The translations under genes were made by a program, and so were the position numbers. This document shows, piece by piece, positions 1 through 5,965 of a DNA stretch of 6,499 bases. Origin of the DNA: Chloroflexota bacterium. Its GTDB lineage: Bacteria > Chloroflexota > UBA11872 > VXNJ01. The stretch is taken from NCBI GenBank assembly GCA_026708165.1, contig JAPOVO010000019.1, forward strand, positions 1 through 6,499, written 5' to 3'. The notes below the pieces were generated by a model. The model searched no databases and was not told the DNA's origin. It saw only the letters and a program-made list of their open reading frames with translations. The stretch's first letter is position 1. Every line of letters begins with the position of its first letter.

Positions 1-1104
1 GTCGTGATGGACGTTCATGCCACCGTAGTAGAACCAGACCTCGTCTCCGACTTCCAACGGCTGGGTGGGTGTCTCGACGCCGAATTGGTCGTAGCTTCCG
101 TCACCCCCGCGCGGTAGGAAAGGCCGGTGCTCCAACATGCGGTTCCACGAACGCCCGTCGCGGCTGTGATGCAGGTACATGTCCAGCGTATTCGACACGA
201 GATGAAATACGTTCAGCAGACCGAGGTGCATCTCGTCCGTCCGCCACGGCACGAATCCATAAAGGTGATCGTCGAGATTGTCGCGGGAGTCCGGATCGAA
301 CCAGAGCTCAGGCTCGGGCCAGTTGAACAGATCGCGGGTCTCCGTTCGGTAGATGCGCCTTCGAGTGCTCCATACGCCCGCCGGCTTGCTGGGAATCACG
401 GGACCGCCCGGTCTGGCGCCGTACCGTCCGTAAAGAACGTATTTGTCGTCAATCGAGTCATAAGTGAGGATTTCCACGTCGCCCAACCAGATGGGGAAAA
501 GCGGATTTCCTTCCCAGGGCGTCCAGTCGATCCCGTCTGGCGAAAAGGCCATGCACAGGCCGTCGCGGTGACGGCCCGCCGGGTTCCGCTTGGGCACGTT
601 CACGTTCCAAGCACGATGGTAGTAAACCGACTTGAATCGGCGCGAGGGATCTGTTTCTTTGGGATCCAGCAGCACCGAGCTGCACGAGGCCATTTCATAC
701 GGCGGATAGCTGAACACCGCATTGGTGTCGTGACCGTCTATCGTGAGCTTGCCCAGCGGCGGCTTCTCCCAGTTAAGCCCGTCCGTCGAACGAGCGTAGT
801 AGATGCGGTTGCTCTGCATCTCCTTGGAATGGTCCCAGCCGAAGTAGTCGTAGTAGTCCTCGTACCAGCACTTGAACAACCCGTCCTCGGGGTCCTTGAC
901 GACGTTGAACGTCGGTGTGCGGAAATAGGGGACCACTTCCCACGGCTTGTCCCGCTCGATAAGCGGATTCGCCGGATGCTTCTTCGGCGTATGCTGGCGC
1001 CTCGCGATGTTGTGCACCGCCCAGATCACGTCGTCGTCGATGAACAGCTGCCGCCTGTTTTCTACATCCTTGTACATCCTGTCGTGCGTATAGGCGACGT
1101 TCAT
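1..1104 (-). CDS. Glycosidase-like beta-propeller protein (GH32/GH43-type superfamily), C-terminus cut by window edge
   Basis: The 368 visible residues start at an ATG whose first base is 1104. In-frame TAA and TAG lie just upstream, and a GGAGGG ribosome binding site sits 7 nt before the start. The product resembles the uncharacterised arabinanase/levansucrase/invertase-superfamily proteins common in Planctomycetota and related environmental bacteria. Visible marks are an N-terminal RQLFIDDD (18-25), a NPLIERDKPWE segment (46-56), and blade-like repeats of the form S-x-DG-x-x-W: YYARSTDGLNWEKP (102-115), AFSPDGIDW (186-194) and HHSRDGRSW (312-320), plus a weaker RDLFNWPEPE (257-266). The visible part ends in VWFYYGGMNVHH. 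Such proteins usually run to about 450-520 residues (from memory), so roughly 100 residues are probably missing. No signal peptide is seen, so the protein is predicted cytoplasmic, unlike many secreted relatives. It probably acts on or binds a glycan or glycoside; the substrate cannot be named. The fold call is fairly safe, the activity is not. Confidence 0.85.
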   Translation of the reverse strand, partial: MNVAYTHDRMYKDVENRRQLFIDDDVIWAVHNIARRQHTPKKHPANPLIERDKPWEVVPYFRTPTFNVVKDPEDGLFKCWYEDYYDYFGWDHSKEMQSNRIYYARSTDGLNWEKPPLGKLTIDGHDTNAVFSYPPYEMASCSSVLLDPKETDPSRRFKSVYYHRAWNVNVPKRNPAGRHRDGLCMAFSPDGIDWTPWEGNPLFPIWLGDVEILTYDSIDDKYVLYGRYGARPGGPVIPSKPAGVWSTRRRIYRTETRDLFNWPEPELWFDPDSRDNLDDHLYGFVPWRTDEMHLGLLNVFHLVSNTLDMYLHHSRDGRSWNRMLEHRPFLPRGGDGSYDQFGVETPTQPLEVGDEVWFYYGGMNVHHD

Positions 1105-1111
1105 GAGCCTG

Positions 1112-1117
1112 CCCTCC
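1112..1117 (-). promoter_or_regulatory. Ribosome binding site of the leftward beta-propeller gene
   Basis: On the minus strand GGAGGG lies 7 nt before the ATG at 1104, an optimal Shine-Dalgarno match and spacing. It fixes the start of the leftward gene and makes the next Met (residue 10) an unlikely start. Confidence 0.75.
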
Positions 1118-1140
1118 GGAAAAGCCCGCTATTACGTTGA

Positions 1141-1167
1141 GGATCGGCTAGGGTCGGCAACCGATCC
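1141..1167. repeat. 7-bp inverted repeat in the leader of the leftward gene
   Basis: GGATCGG at 1141-1147 and CCGATCC at 1161-1167 form perfect arms around a 13-nt spacer, which itself carries a related GGGTCGG. The repeat lies 37-63 nt upstream of the leftward start codon, directly downstream of the possible -10 box at 1171-1176. That position suits an operator or a 5' leader hairpin. There is no T-run, so it is not a standard terminator. A 7-bp repeat of this spacing could also arise by chance in 530 bases. Confidence 0.35.
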
Positions 1168-1170
1168 GAA

Positions 1171-1198
1171 ATATTAGATCAGTCGTCCCGCCTGACAC
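1171..1198 (-). promoter_or_regulatory. Possible sigma70-type promoter for the leftward gene
   Basis: On the minus strand GTGTCA (1198-1193, 4 of 6 to TTGACA) is followed after 16 bp by TAATAT (1176-1171, 4 of 6 to TATAAT). The -10 box is one of the few AT-rich spots in the region and sits about 67 nt before the start codon. The match is modest and the organism's promoter consensus is unknown. Confidence 0.3.
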
Positions 1199-1511
1199 TG
1201 AGTCACCGCTCCGACAACCGCGCGGGGCGCGTGGATCAATGCGATCGAACATTGTTCAAGCCATTTAGATCGTCCCGGAATCGGCCATCCCGGACTCAGT
1301 TTTTCGGCGCCGATCACTACCGTCACGGGAGTGTTGGCGTCGGCAATCACCTTCGCCGGTGGGACACCGTCCCCCGAGTTCCTCCCCGATTCCACTCTCG
1401 AACGTCGACGCCTTCAGCAAATCCTGAGTGATATGGCTGCGCAAACCCCTCTTAGTCAGAGCCATCGGTTCCACTAAGCTATCCCGCGGGACAAGAGCGG
1501 CGTGTGCCCCA

Positions 1512-1543
1512 AGGCCATTGGCCTGTCTTGCCCGCTTGGGCAA
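1512..1543 (+). repeat. Two tandem short hairpins in the operon leader
   Basis: AGGCC-ATT-GGCCT (1512-1524) is followed 3 nt later by TTGCCC-GCTT-GGGCAA (1528-1543). Both have perfect stems and tight loops of 3 and 4 nt. They lie 90-120 nt upstream of the preferred ATG at 1634. They could be part of an mRNA leader structure or a protein-binding site. No T-run follows, so termination is not suggested. Confidence 0.35.
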
Positions 1544-1633
1544 CGAGCCGAAGTCGGAGGAACTCCCCAGATTCAACGCAACGACGACCGTATCGATTAT
1601 CTATCTCTAACCCCCGGCAAGCTGTCTTCTGGA

Positions 1634-2467
1634 ATGAAACAACTGGGCGCGCGGCGCATCTGGGTGTGGGGATCCATCGCCGTTGCACTCGCGTCTGGCC
1701 TTGTAATTCTGGTGCTTTTGGTTCAGAACCGTTTTAGCGTCATCCAGCCGGCGAGCGACTTGCGAAGCTACGGGCATGTCCCGACTGTCCTTGCCGAACC
1801 CGCGTTCTACGCAGGACCAATCGCATCCGGAATGGTGATCGATCAGGAACTGTTCCTCACGGAACAGGATATTGCGATCCGTATCTGGCTTGGCTCCGCA
1901 TACGTAGGTCAGCACGCACGTGCGCGGATCGAGCTGCTTGCAAGCCCGGAGGGACCGAGTCTGCGTTCGGCGACGGTTGACGTACCGCCAGAACCGCGGC
2001 AACTCGTCGTTCGCATCGCGCCACCCCCGCAGAGAAGCGAGTACGGCCCCGACAGGATGGCTCTTTTCCGCATCGCGCCAACAACTGGTTCCCGTCCGAT
2101 TCGCGTAGGGATGGCGCAAGGCGAAACCTACAGCCCCGGACGGGCGTTCATCGGCGGCGTGCCGCTGGCTGAAGGCGAGGATTTCATGTTCGAAGTTGCG
2201 CGAGCAGCTCCTCTGGACGAGGTCTGGTCGGCGGTTTGGCGGCAGATCGACGGTAACGCCCTCCCGCAGCGCATTGCCGTAGCGGCGATCTCGATAGCGT
2301 TAGCTGCGGCCCTGGCCGCGCGCGTATCGGCACACGCCCGGAGAACCCACGCGGTGCTGCTTGTGGCGCTGGCCGCCACCGTTGCTGCCGCCATCATCGT
2401 GGTTGATCGTACGCCGTTAGACGTGTTCCCGGGGCCGGGCTTTACCCCCGACGTGGTCCTGCGCTAG
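1634..2467 (+). CDS. Membrane-anchored beta-sandwich protein (operon gene 1), unknown function
   Basis: The product is 277 residues. A short basic N-terminus (KQLGARR) leads into a membrane helix at about 9-30. An extracytoplasmic domain follows at about 31-205, then helices at about 213-230 and 239-257 joined by the basic loop ARVSAHARRTH, and an external tail. The positive-inside pattern places the domain outside the cytoplasm. The domain shows alternating beta-strand patterns and a closing motif, GETY (163-166) to GEDFMFEVAR (181-190). The fourth operon gene has a matching segment, so the two are probably distant paralogues. Similar strand patterns occur in sandwich domains attached to multi-spanning glycosyltransferases (from memory). 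The start was set at the ATG at 1634 because it precedes the membrane helix directly. A GTG at 1502 in the same frame would add 44 residues that do not look protein-like. No strong ribosome binding site precedes 1634. The stop is 4 nt before the next start, so the genes are surely co-transcribed. Confidence 0.75.
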   Translation: MKQLGARRIWVWGSIAVALASGLVILVLLVQNRFSVIQPASDLRSYGHVPTVLAEPAFYAGPIASGMVIDQELFLTEQDIAIRIWLGSAYVGQHARARIELLASPEGPSLRSATVDVPPEPRQLVVRIAPPPQRSEYGPDRMALFRIAPTTGSRPIRVGMAQGETYSPGRAFIGGVPLAEGEDFMFEVARAAPLDEVWSAVWRQIDGNALPQRIAVAAISIALAAALAARVSAHARRTHAVLLVALAATVAAAIIVVDRTPLDVFPGPGFTPDVVLR

Positions 2468-2471
2468 CCGG

Positions 2472-3752
2472 ATGAGCGGCCGTGGTTTTATCGTCGTAGC
2501 GGCGCTATGCGCGGTATATCTGGCGGCTCGGGCGGCAACACAACCCGCGAGCTTCGACTTCGACGAGTCCGCGCACTTAGGAACAATTGCGCAAATGCGC
2601 GGGTTCAACGGTCTTGCGCCCGCGGAATTATTCCCCGACGTACTTCTTGTTTCCGGGACAATCGAGCCAAGGTTCCATTCATTCCCGCCGTTGCCCTACC
2701 TCCTGATAGCAGGCCTAACGGCGGTTGCACAAACGGAACCTACACAATCGGGAGTGCTCGGCATTGCCCGAGGCTTCTCAGCTGCCATGGTCATCATGGC
2801 CGTAATCAGCGCCGGCATCGCCACGCGCAGTCTCCAGGCGCGTGGGGCCACCTGGAGCGCAGCCGCAGCCGTGACGGCCGGACTGACGCTGATGCCCGGA
2901 GTGCACTCACTGGGCGCCAGCGTCACCGCCAGCACCTGGGCCTTGGCCGGCGTCGCCATTACCACGGCAGCCACCGCTTGGGCCGCACGGCGCGGCTGGT
3001 CATGCGGCCCTACACTGACGGTGGCCGCTTGTGCCGCCTTCGTGGTGGCGGTGCGGGCTAGCGCCTACCCGGTGCTGCTGCTCATCCCGTTGGCCATGAT
3101 CCTGGCGCGCCTCGGTCCCAAAGCGGCGATGCTTCGTCTTGGCGTAATCGCAGCTGTGGTTGCGGCGGTCAACGTCTGGTGGCTCGTCCGCGGCGGCCTC
3201 GTGACAGGCGACCCTCTCGGCGCCGGCATCTACCTGGCAACGGTCTCGGATGCGGGGCATTGCATCATTGCCCGAGAAAGCGAAGAATGGTGCCGCGCGG
3301 CATCAGGCCCCTGGCCCGCGTGGTCATTGCTGACTTCTACAGACCTGTTTTGGGTTTATCTTTCGCGAATGCTGGTACGTAAGACCTGGATCGATCCGCT
3401 TACAATCGGGCTTTGGTTTTCGATGGTTTTGGTTCCCATGGTTGTCATAGTCGCTGCACGGCTACGCCGCGACCGAGTCACGGTAGCGCCATTCCTTCCA
3501 TTCGTTGCGGTAAGTGGCATAGTTATGCTGGCGATCGCCTTTTTTCTCGCCGTGACGCTGGCCGGCGACATAGGCTGGTCTGTCTACGCGCGAGAAAAGG
3601 TTATTGACGCCCTCCCGTCCATCCCGCTGGTGGCGGCGGTCGCGGCGTTAGCCGCGGCCCGTCGTGACCGACTGCGCGCGGTCTTCTTCGGGGCGGGCCT
3701 CGCCTTCGCGGCGGCCGCCAACGCCGGGCTTTTGCTGGCGGTGTTGTCGTGA
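2472..3752 (+). CDS. Multi-spanning GT-C-like membrane protein, divergent DUF2142-type (operon gene 2)
   Basis: The product is 426 residues with about 12 predicted membrane helices. After the first helix (about 5-22) comes FDFDESAHL with D31, E32 and H35. This corresponds to the acidic first-loop motif (PDE-x-x-H) of DUF2142 and other GT-C glycosyltransferases, which transfer sugars from polyprenyl-phosphate donors outside the cytoplasm. A second shared stretch is VWWLVRGGLVTGDPLG (235-250), parallel to WWYIRNWVLYGDPIG in the next gene. The C-terminal GRYxYP motif of that neighbour is not present; the comparable place reads YAREKVIDALP (372-382). The loop at about 250-285 carries C264 and C274, a possible disulfide if external. 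The gene starts at an ATG 4 nt after the previous stop without a clear ribosome binding site, suggesting translational coupling, and ends inside the next start (GTGA). A GT-C fold is likely; donor, acceptor and even activity are unknown. Confidence 0.75.
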   Translation: MSGRGFIVVAALCAVYLAARAATQPASFDFDESAHLGTIAQMRGFNGLAPAELFPDVLLVSGTIEPRFHSFPPLPYLLIAGLTAVAQTEPTQSGVLGIARGFSAAMVIMAVISAGIATRSLQARGATWSAAAAVTAGLTLMPGVHSLGASVTASTWALAGVAITTAATAWAARRGWSCGPTLTVAACAAFVVAVRASAYPVLLLIPLAMILARLGPKAAMLRLGVIAAVVAAVNVWWLVRGGLVTGDPLGAGIYLATVSDAGHCIIARESEEWCRAASGPWPAWSLLTSTDLFWVYLSRMLVRKTWIDPLTIGLWFSMVLVPMVVIVAARLRRDRVTVAPFLPFVAVSGIVMLAIAFFLAVTLAGDIGWSVYAREKVIDALPSIPLVAAVAALAAARRDRLRAVFFGAGLAFAAAANAGLLLAVLS

Positions 3753-5095
3753 CCCGTACGGCCGCGCCGGTTGCCGGAAGCCATGACCAACGCGCATCCA
3801 CCTTGACTGCCCAGACGCAGCAGCGCCTCGTCACCGCGCTGATCGTCTTGGCCACGCTTAATGCTCTTCTCTGGTCGTTTGTAGGTGGCCCGGGATCAGG
3901 CGGCCCGGACGAGCCCTCTCACTTCGGCGTCGTAAGTAAGATGGTTGCCACAGGTGGCCTCGCCGAGTTCGAGGGATACTCACCTGGAGCATTCGCCGCC
4001 GGGCCCGTGCGGGCGCAGGTGGCGCACGAGATCACTCCAAACGCCTACGCCATCCCGGTCGCCGCCGTCATCGGTCTCATCGGCTCCGACGACATTGCCT
4101 TCAACATTCACGTGGCGAAGCTTTTCAGCGTTGCCCTTTACCCCCTGACCCTGTGGCTCGCGTTTCTGACTTTTCGACGGATATTCCCAGACTCGCCCGC
4201 GGCTCCAGTCTGGGGAGTGGGCGTCATGGCCACCGTACCAATGTTCACGCTAGTCCATTCGTATTACACGAACGACGCTCCCGCGATTGCAGTCGGTACT
4301 CTGGCTACCTATTCAATCGTCCGCGCCGCGCAGAGCCGGTTTGCGCGCCGAGACGTTCTGCTCGTCGGAGTAGCCCTCGGTCTCGTAGGTCTTCACAAAT
4401 ACACCGGTTTCATTGCTTTTCCTGCATTTGGGATAACGCTCCTATGGAGTCTGTGGCGACATCCGTCTCGCCTAATACAAACAGCGGTACTGGTCCTCGG
4501 GATAGCGGCAACCATATGCTCGTGGTGGTACATCAGAAACTGGGTCCTCTACGGAGATCCAATTGGCGTCGCGTTTACGCAGGCTGCCGTAGACGCATCC
4601 GGCGCGGCCCCTGTACCTCCAAGGACGCGAGGCCTGAATCCGGTCGAGTTTCTGCAGGAATCTGACTGGCTAGGCGAGAACTTTGCCACGTTCTGGGCAG
4701 GCTGGGGACTGGAGAAGCTCAAGCTGCCGGGCGGAGTCTACCTGACGTTTCTGGCTCTGCTTGTTATCGCATCCATAGGCCTCGTCATCCGTGCAATTCG
4801 CGCAGGCAGACAGGCGCTTTCCTCTGGACCGCCGTTGCTTTTCATCATGGCGATACTGCATCTCGGCCTCTGGAGCATCAGCTTTTGGAGTAGCTACACG
4901 GTCGACGTCGCGTTGAGCGGTCGATACGTCTATCCCACGTTTGCAGCCTTCGTCGCCCTGATGATCGGCGGACTATCGGGCGTCTTCGCCTGGCGCGGTC
5001 GCATGGAATCAGTAGTAATGTTGGGCGTTCCCATTATGCTCGCGGCAAATGGCGTTTACTTCGTTAACACGCTCCTTCGTGACATTCTGGACTAG
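3749..5095 (+). CDS. DUF2142-like GT-C family membrane glycosyltransferase (operon gene 3)
   Basis: The product is 448 residues with about 11-12 membrane helices (first about 27-45, last about 419-438). It carries the clearest family marks in the operon. These are GGPDEPSHF in the first external loop (D54, E55, H58), YYTNDAP (172-178), WWYIRNWVLYGDP (259-271), the loop FATFWAGWGLEKLKLPGGVY (312-331), and SGRYVYP (390-396). These match DUF2142/GT-C proteins, predicted to transfer a sugar from a polyprenyl-phosphate donor onto an envelope acceptor on the outer membrane face. The acidic pair in the first loop would be the metal/catalytic site. The GTG start at 3749 overlaps the preceding TGA in GTGA, a typical coupled junction, and there is no separate ribosome binding site. 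About 26 cytoplasmic residues precede the first helix. The next gene overlaps or follows within a few bases. The family call is confident; specificity cannot be read. Confidence 0.85.
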   Translation: MTRTAAPVAGSHDQRASTLTAQTQQRLVTALIVLATLNALLWSFVGGPGSGGPDEPSHFGVVSKMVATGGLAEFEGYSPGAFAAGPVRAQVAHEITPNAYAIPVAAVIGLIGSDDIAFNIHVAKLFSVALYPLTLWLAFLTFRRIFPDSPAAPVWGVGVMATVPMFTLVHSYYTNDAPAIAVGTLATYSIVRAAQSRFARRDVLLVGVALGLVGLHKYTGFIAFPAFGITLLWSLWRHPSRLIQTAVLVLGIAATICSWWYIRNWVLYGDPIGVAFTQAAVDASGAAPVPPRTRGLNPVEFLQESDWLGENFATFWAGWGLEKLKLPGGVYLTFLALLVIASIGLVIRAIRAGRQALSSGPPLLFIMAILHLGLWSISFWSSYTVDVALSGRYVYPTFAAFVALMIGGLSGVFAWRGRMESVVMLGVPIMLAANGVYFVNTLLRDILD

Positions 5096-5102
5096 GTTAC
5101 CC

Positions 5103-5942
5103 TTGGCGCGCTCTTCGCTTTGGCGTCGAGTCCGTCAGGGCGCTCTTGTCTCCGTCGTCGCGGCCTCCCTCGTCTGGATCGTCTATCTTGCAATGCAACC
5201 AGTTCACGTCCCCGTGTTCGAGATGTCGACGGAGCTCACCAGCCGGTATACCCAGGTGCTCACTGGAGTCAAGGGCCAGACGTTCGTCGCGCCATCGGAC
5301 AATCTATCTCGGATAGACGTTTGGTTCAGAACCGAGGTGGAGCCTGGTGAAGACGTGGGCATCATTTTCTCGCTGCATCGCGGCGTCGGTTCCGGCAACG
5401 AGATCGCGTCGCAGACCATCGTCGTCCGGGAATCCAGAGACCAGCTGCGGGCGCGAGTGTCATTTGATCCGGCTCTGATTTCGAAAGGCGACCGTCTCTA
5501 TCTAAGGTTGACAACCGTTCTCAGTTCGCCCCGTACGCATTTGTTTTTCGCCTACTTTCGCGAAGACGTCTACCAGGACGGTGAGCTTCGCGAGCTCGAT
5601 CGGATAGATGTCGTCGGGCAGGATCTCAGGTTCAAGCTCTTCCGAGACCCCCATCTCCCTAAGCCGCTGGCGTGGGCCGAAGCGCCCATTGCCCGCGCCA
5701 TCGAGGCGGCCGGGGAATCAGCCGGTCCGCCGCCGTGGAGTGTCGCGCTAACCATGACCGTCATAGGAACTCTCGCGTTCGCGGTAATCGTCGTCAGCGC
5801 CGTACTGGCGTGGCCCAGGCTCGTCGGTGGCTCGGGATATGGAAACGCCTTGGGGGGCGTGATCGTTCTGATCGCGATCATCCTTGCCATTGTGGCGCAC
5901 GGAGAAGCGCCGATCGGCAAGCTCGTCGTTCAACTCTCCTAG
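5103..5942 (+). CDS. Membrane-anchored beta-sandwich protein (operon gene 4), paralogue of gene 1
   Basis: From the TTG at 5103 the product is 279 residues. A basic N-terminus (RSSLWRRVRQ) precedes helix 1 (about 13-31). An external domain runs from about 32 to 210, then helices at about 214-236 and 249-265 and a short external tail. This is the same plan and nearly the same length as operon gene 1. The domain begins with GQTFVAPSDNLSRIDVWFRT (58-77) and closes with EDVYQDG (154-160) and GQDLRFKLFR (172-181). This is the pattern of galactose-binding-like sandwich domains I recall at the C-terminus of some GT-C/O-antigen-type membrane proteins. The start is uncertain. An ATG at 5049 would overlap the previous gene by 47 nt, and a GTG at 5079 by 17 nt. 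TTG 5103 is preferred because an AGG at 5093-5095 is suitably spaced and the protein then opens with basic residues directly before the helix. The role is probably as an accessory or glycan-binding partner of the GT-C proteins (inference). Confidence 0.75.
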   Translation: MARSSLWRRVRQGALVSVVAASLVWIVYLAMQPVHVPVFEMSTELTSRYTQVLTGVKGQTFVAPSDNLSRIDVWFRTEVEPGEDVGIIFSLHRGVGSGNEIASQTIVVRESRDQLRARVSFDPALISKGDRLYLRLTTVLSSPRTHLFFAYFREDVYQDGELRELDRIDVVGQDLRFKLFRDPHLPKPLAWAEAPIARAIEAAGESAGPPPWSVALTMTVIGTLAFAVIVVSAVLAWPRLVGGSGYGNALGGVIVLIAIILAIVAHGEAPIGKLVVQLS

Positions 5943-5965
5943 CGTCAGGTTCCCCTGCGCTAGAG
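5936..5965. terminator. Bulged hairpin spanning both convergent stop codons, candidate bidirectional terminator
   Basis: CTAGCG (5939-5944) pairs with CGCTAG (5958-5963). After one bulged T (5945), CAGG (5946-5949) pairs with CCTG (5954-5957) around the tetraloop TTCC. Two further outer pairs are possible with C5938 bulged. The structure fills the gap between the two convergent genes and contains both TAG stop codons. Neither side is followed by a T-run, so it is not a classic intrinsic terminator. It may still halt or protect transcripts from both directions. Confidence 0.45.

Larger units (their letters stand above)
1105..1633. other. Intergenic region between divergent genes, no confident gene
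   Basis: This 529-base stretch separates the start of the leftward propeller gene from the start of the rightward membrane operon, so it should hold both promoters. I see no tRNA, rRNA or recognisable riboswitch. Several short inverted repeats occur: 1141-1167; 1361-1373 (GGGAC/GTCCC); 1451-1478 (CTTAGT/ACTAAG, 16-nt spacer); the palindrome TCCCGCGGGA at 1482-1491; and two tandem hairpins at 1512-1543. By rough count most are near the number expected by chance. No convincing -35/-10 pair for the rightward operon was found. Minus-strand open frames at 1174-1395 and 1265-1576 read somewhat protein-like but match no family I recognise. Confidence 0.6.

Noticed and set aside
127..1140. Long plus-strand open frame (337 residues) opposite the propeller gene
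   Set aside because: It is antisense to a minus-strand frame with clear family motifs, a strong ribosome binding site and open reading to the edge. The plus-strand translation is arginine/valine-rich and matches nothing.
1247..1257. Palindrome GAACATTGTTC resembling a LexA/SOS box
   Set aside because: The Gram-positive-type box needs GAAC-N4-GTTC, while the spacer here is 3 nt. No SOS-type gene is adjacent, and an 11-bp palindrome can occur by chance.
1273..1294. Direct repeat TCCCGGA with 15-bp period
   Set aside because: There are only two copies of 7 bp in GC-rich DNA, with no third copy and no matching arrangement near a promoter.
1482..1491. Perfect palindrome TCCCGCGGGA
   Set aside because: A 10-bp palindrome is expected about once in a region this size given its composition. 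It has no flanking signal to suggest an operator.
1502..1633. N-terminal extension of operon gene 1 from the GTG at 1502
   Set aside because: The extra 44 residues are of irregular composition, overlap the tandem hairpins and would place an odd tail before an otherwise standard basic-plus-helix N-terminus.
1105..1633. tRNA, small RNA or riboswitch in the intergenic region
   Set aside because: No T-loop/anticodon pattern or known riboswitch core was found. The stems present are too short to support an RNA gene.
5049..5102. Upstream starts of operon gene 4 (ATG 5049, GTG 5079)
   Set aside because: Neither has a visible ribosome binding site and both overlap the previous gene more than the other junctions in the operon do. 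They are kept as alternatives, since an ATG could still prove to be the true start.
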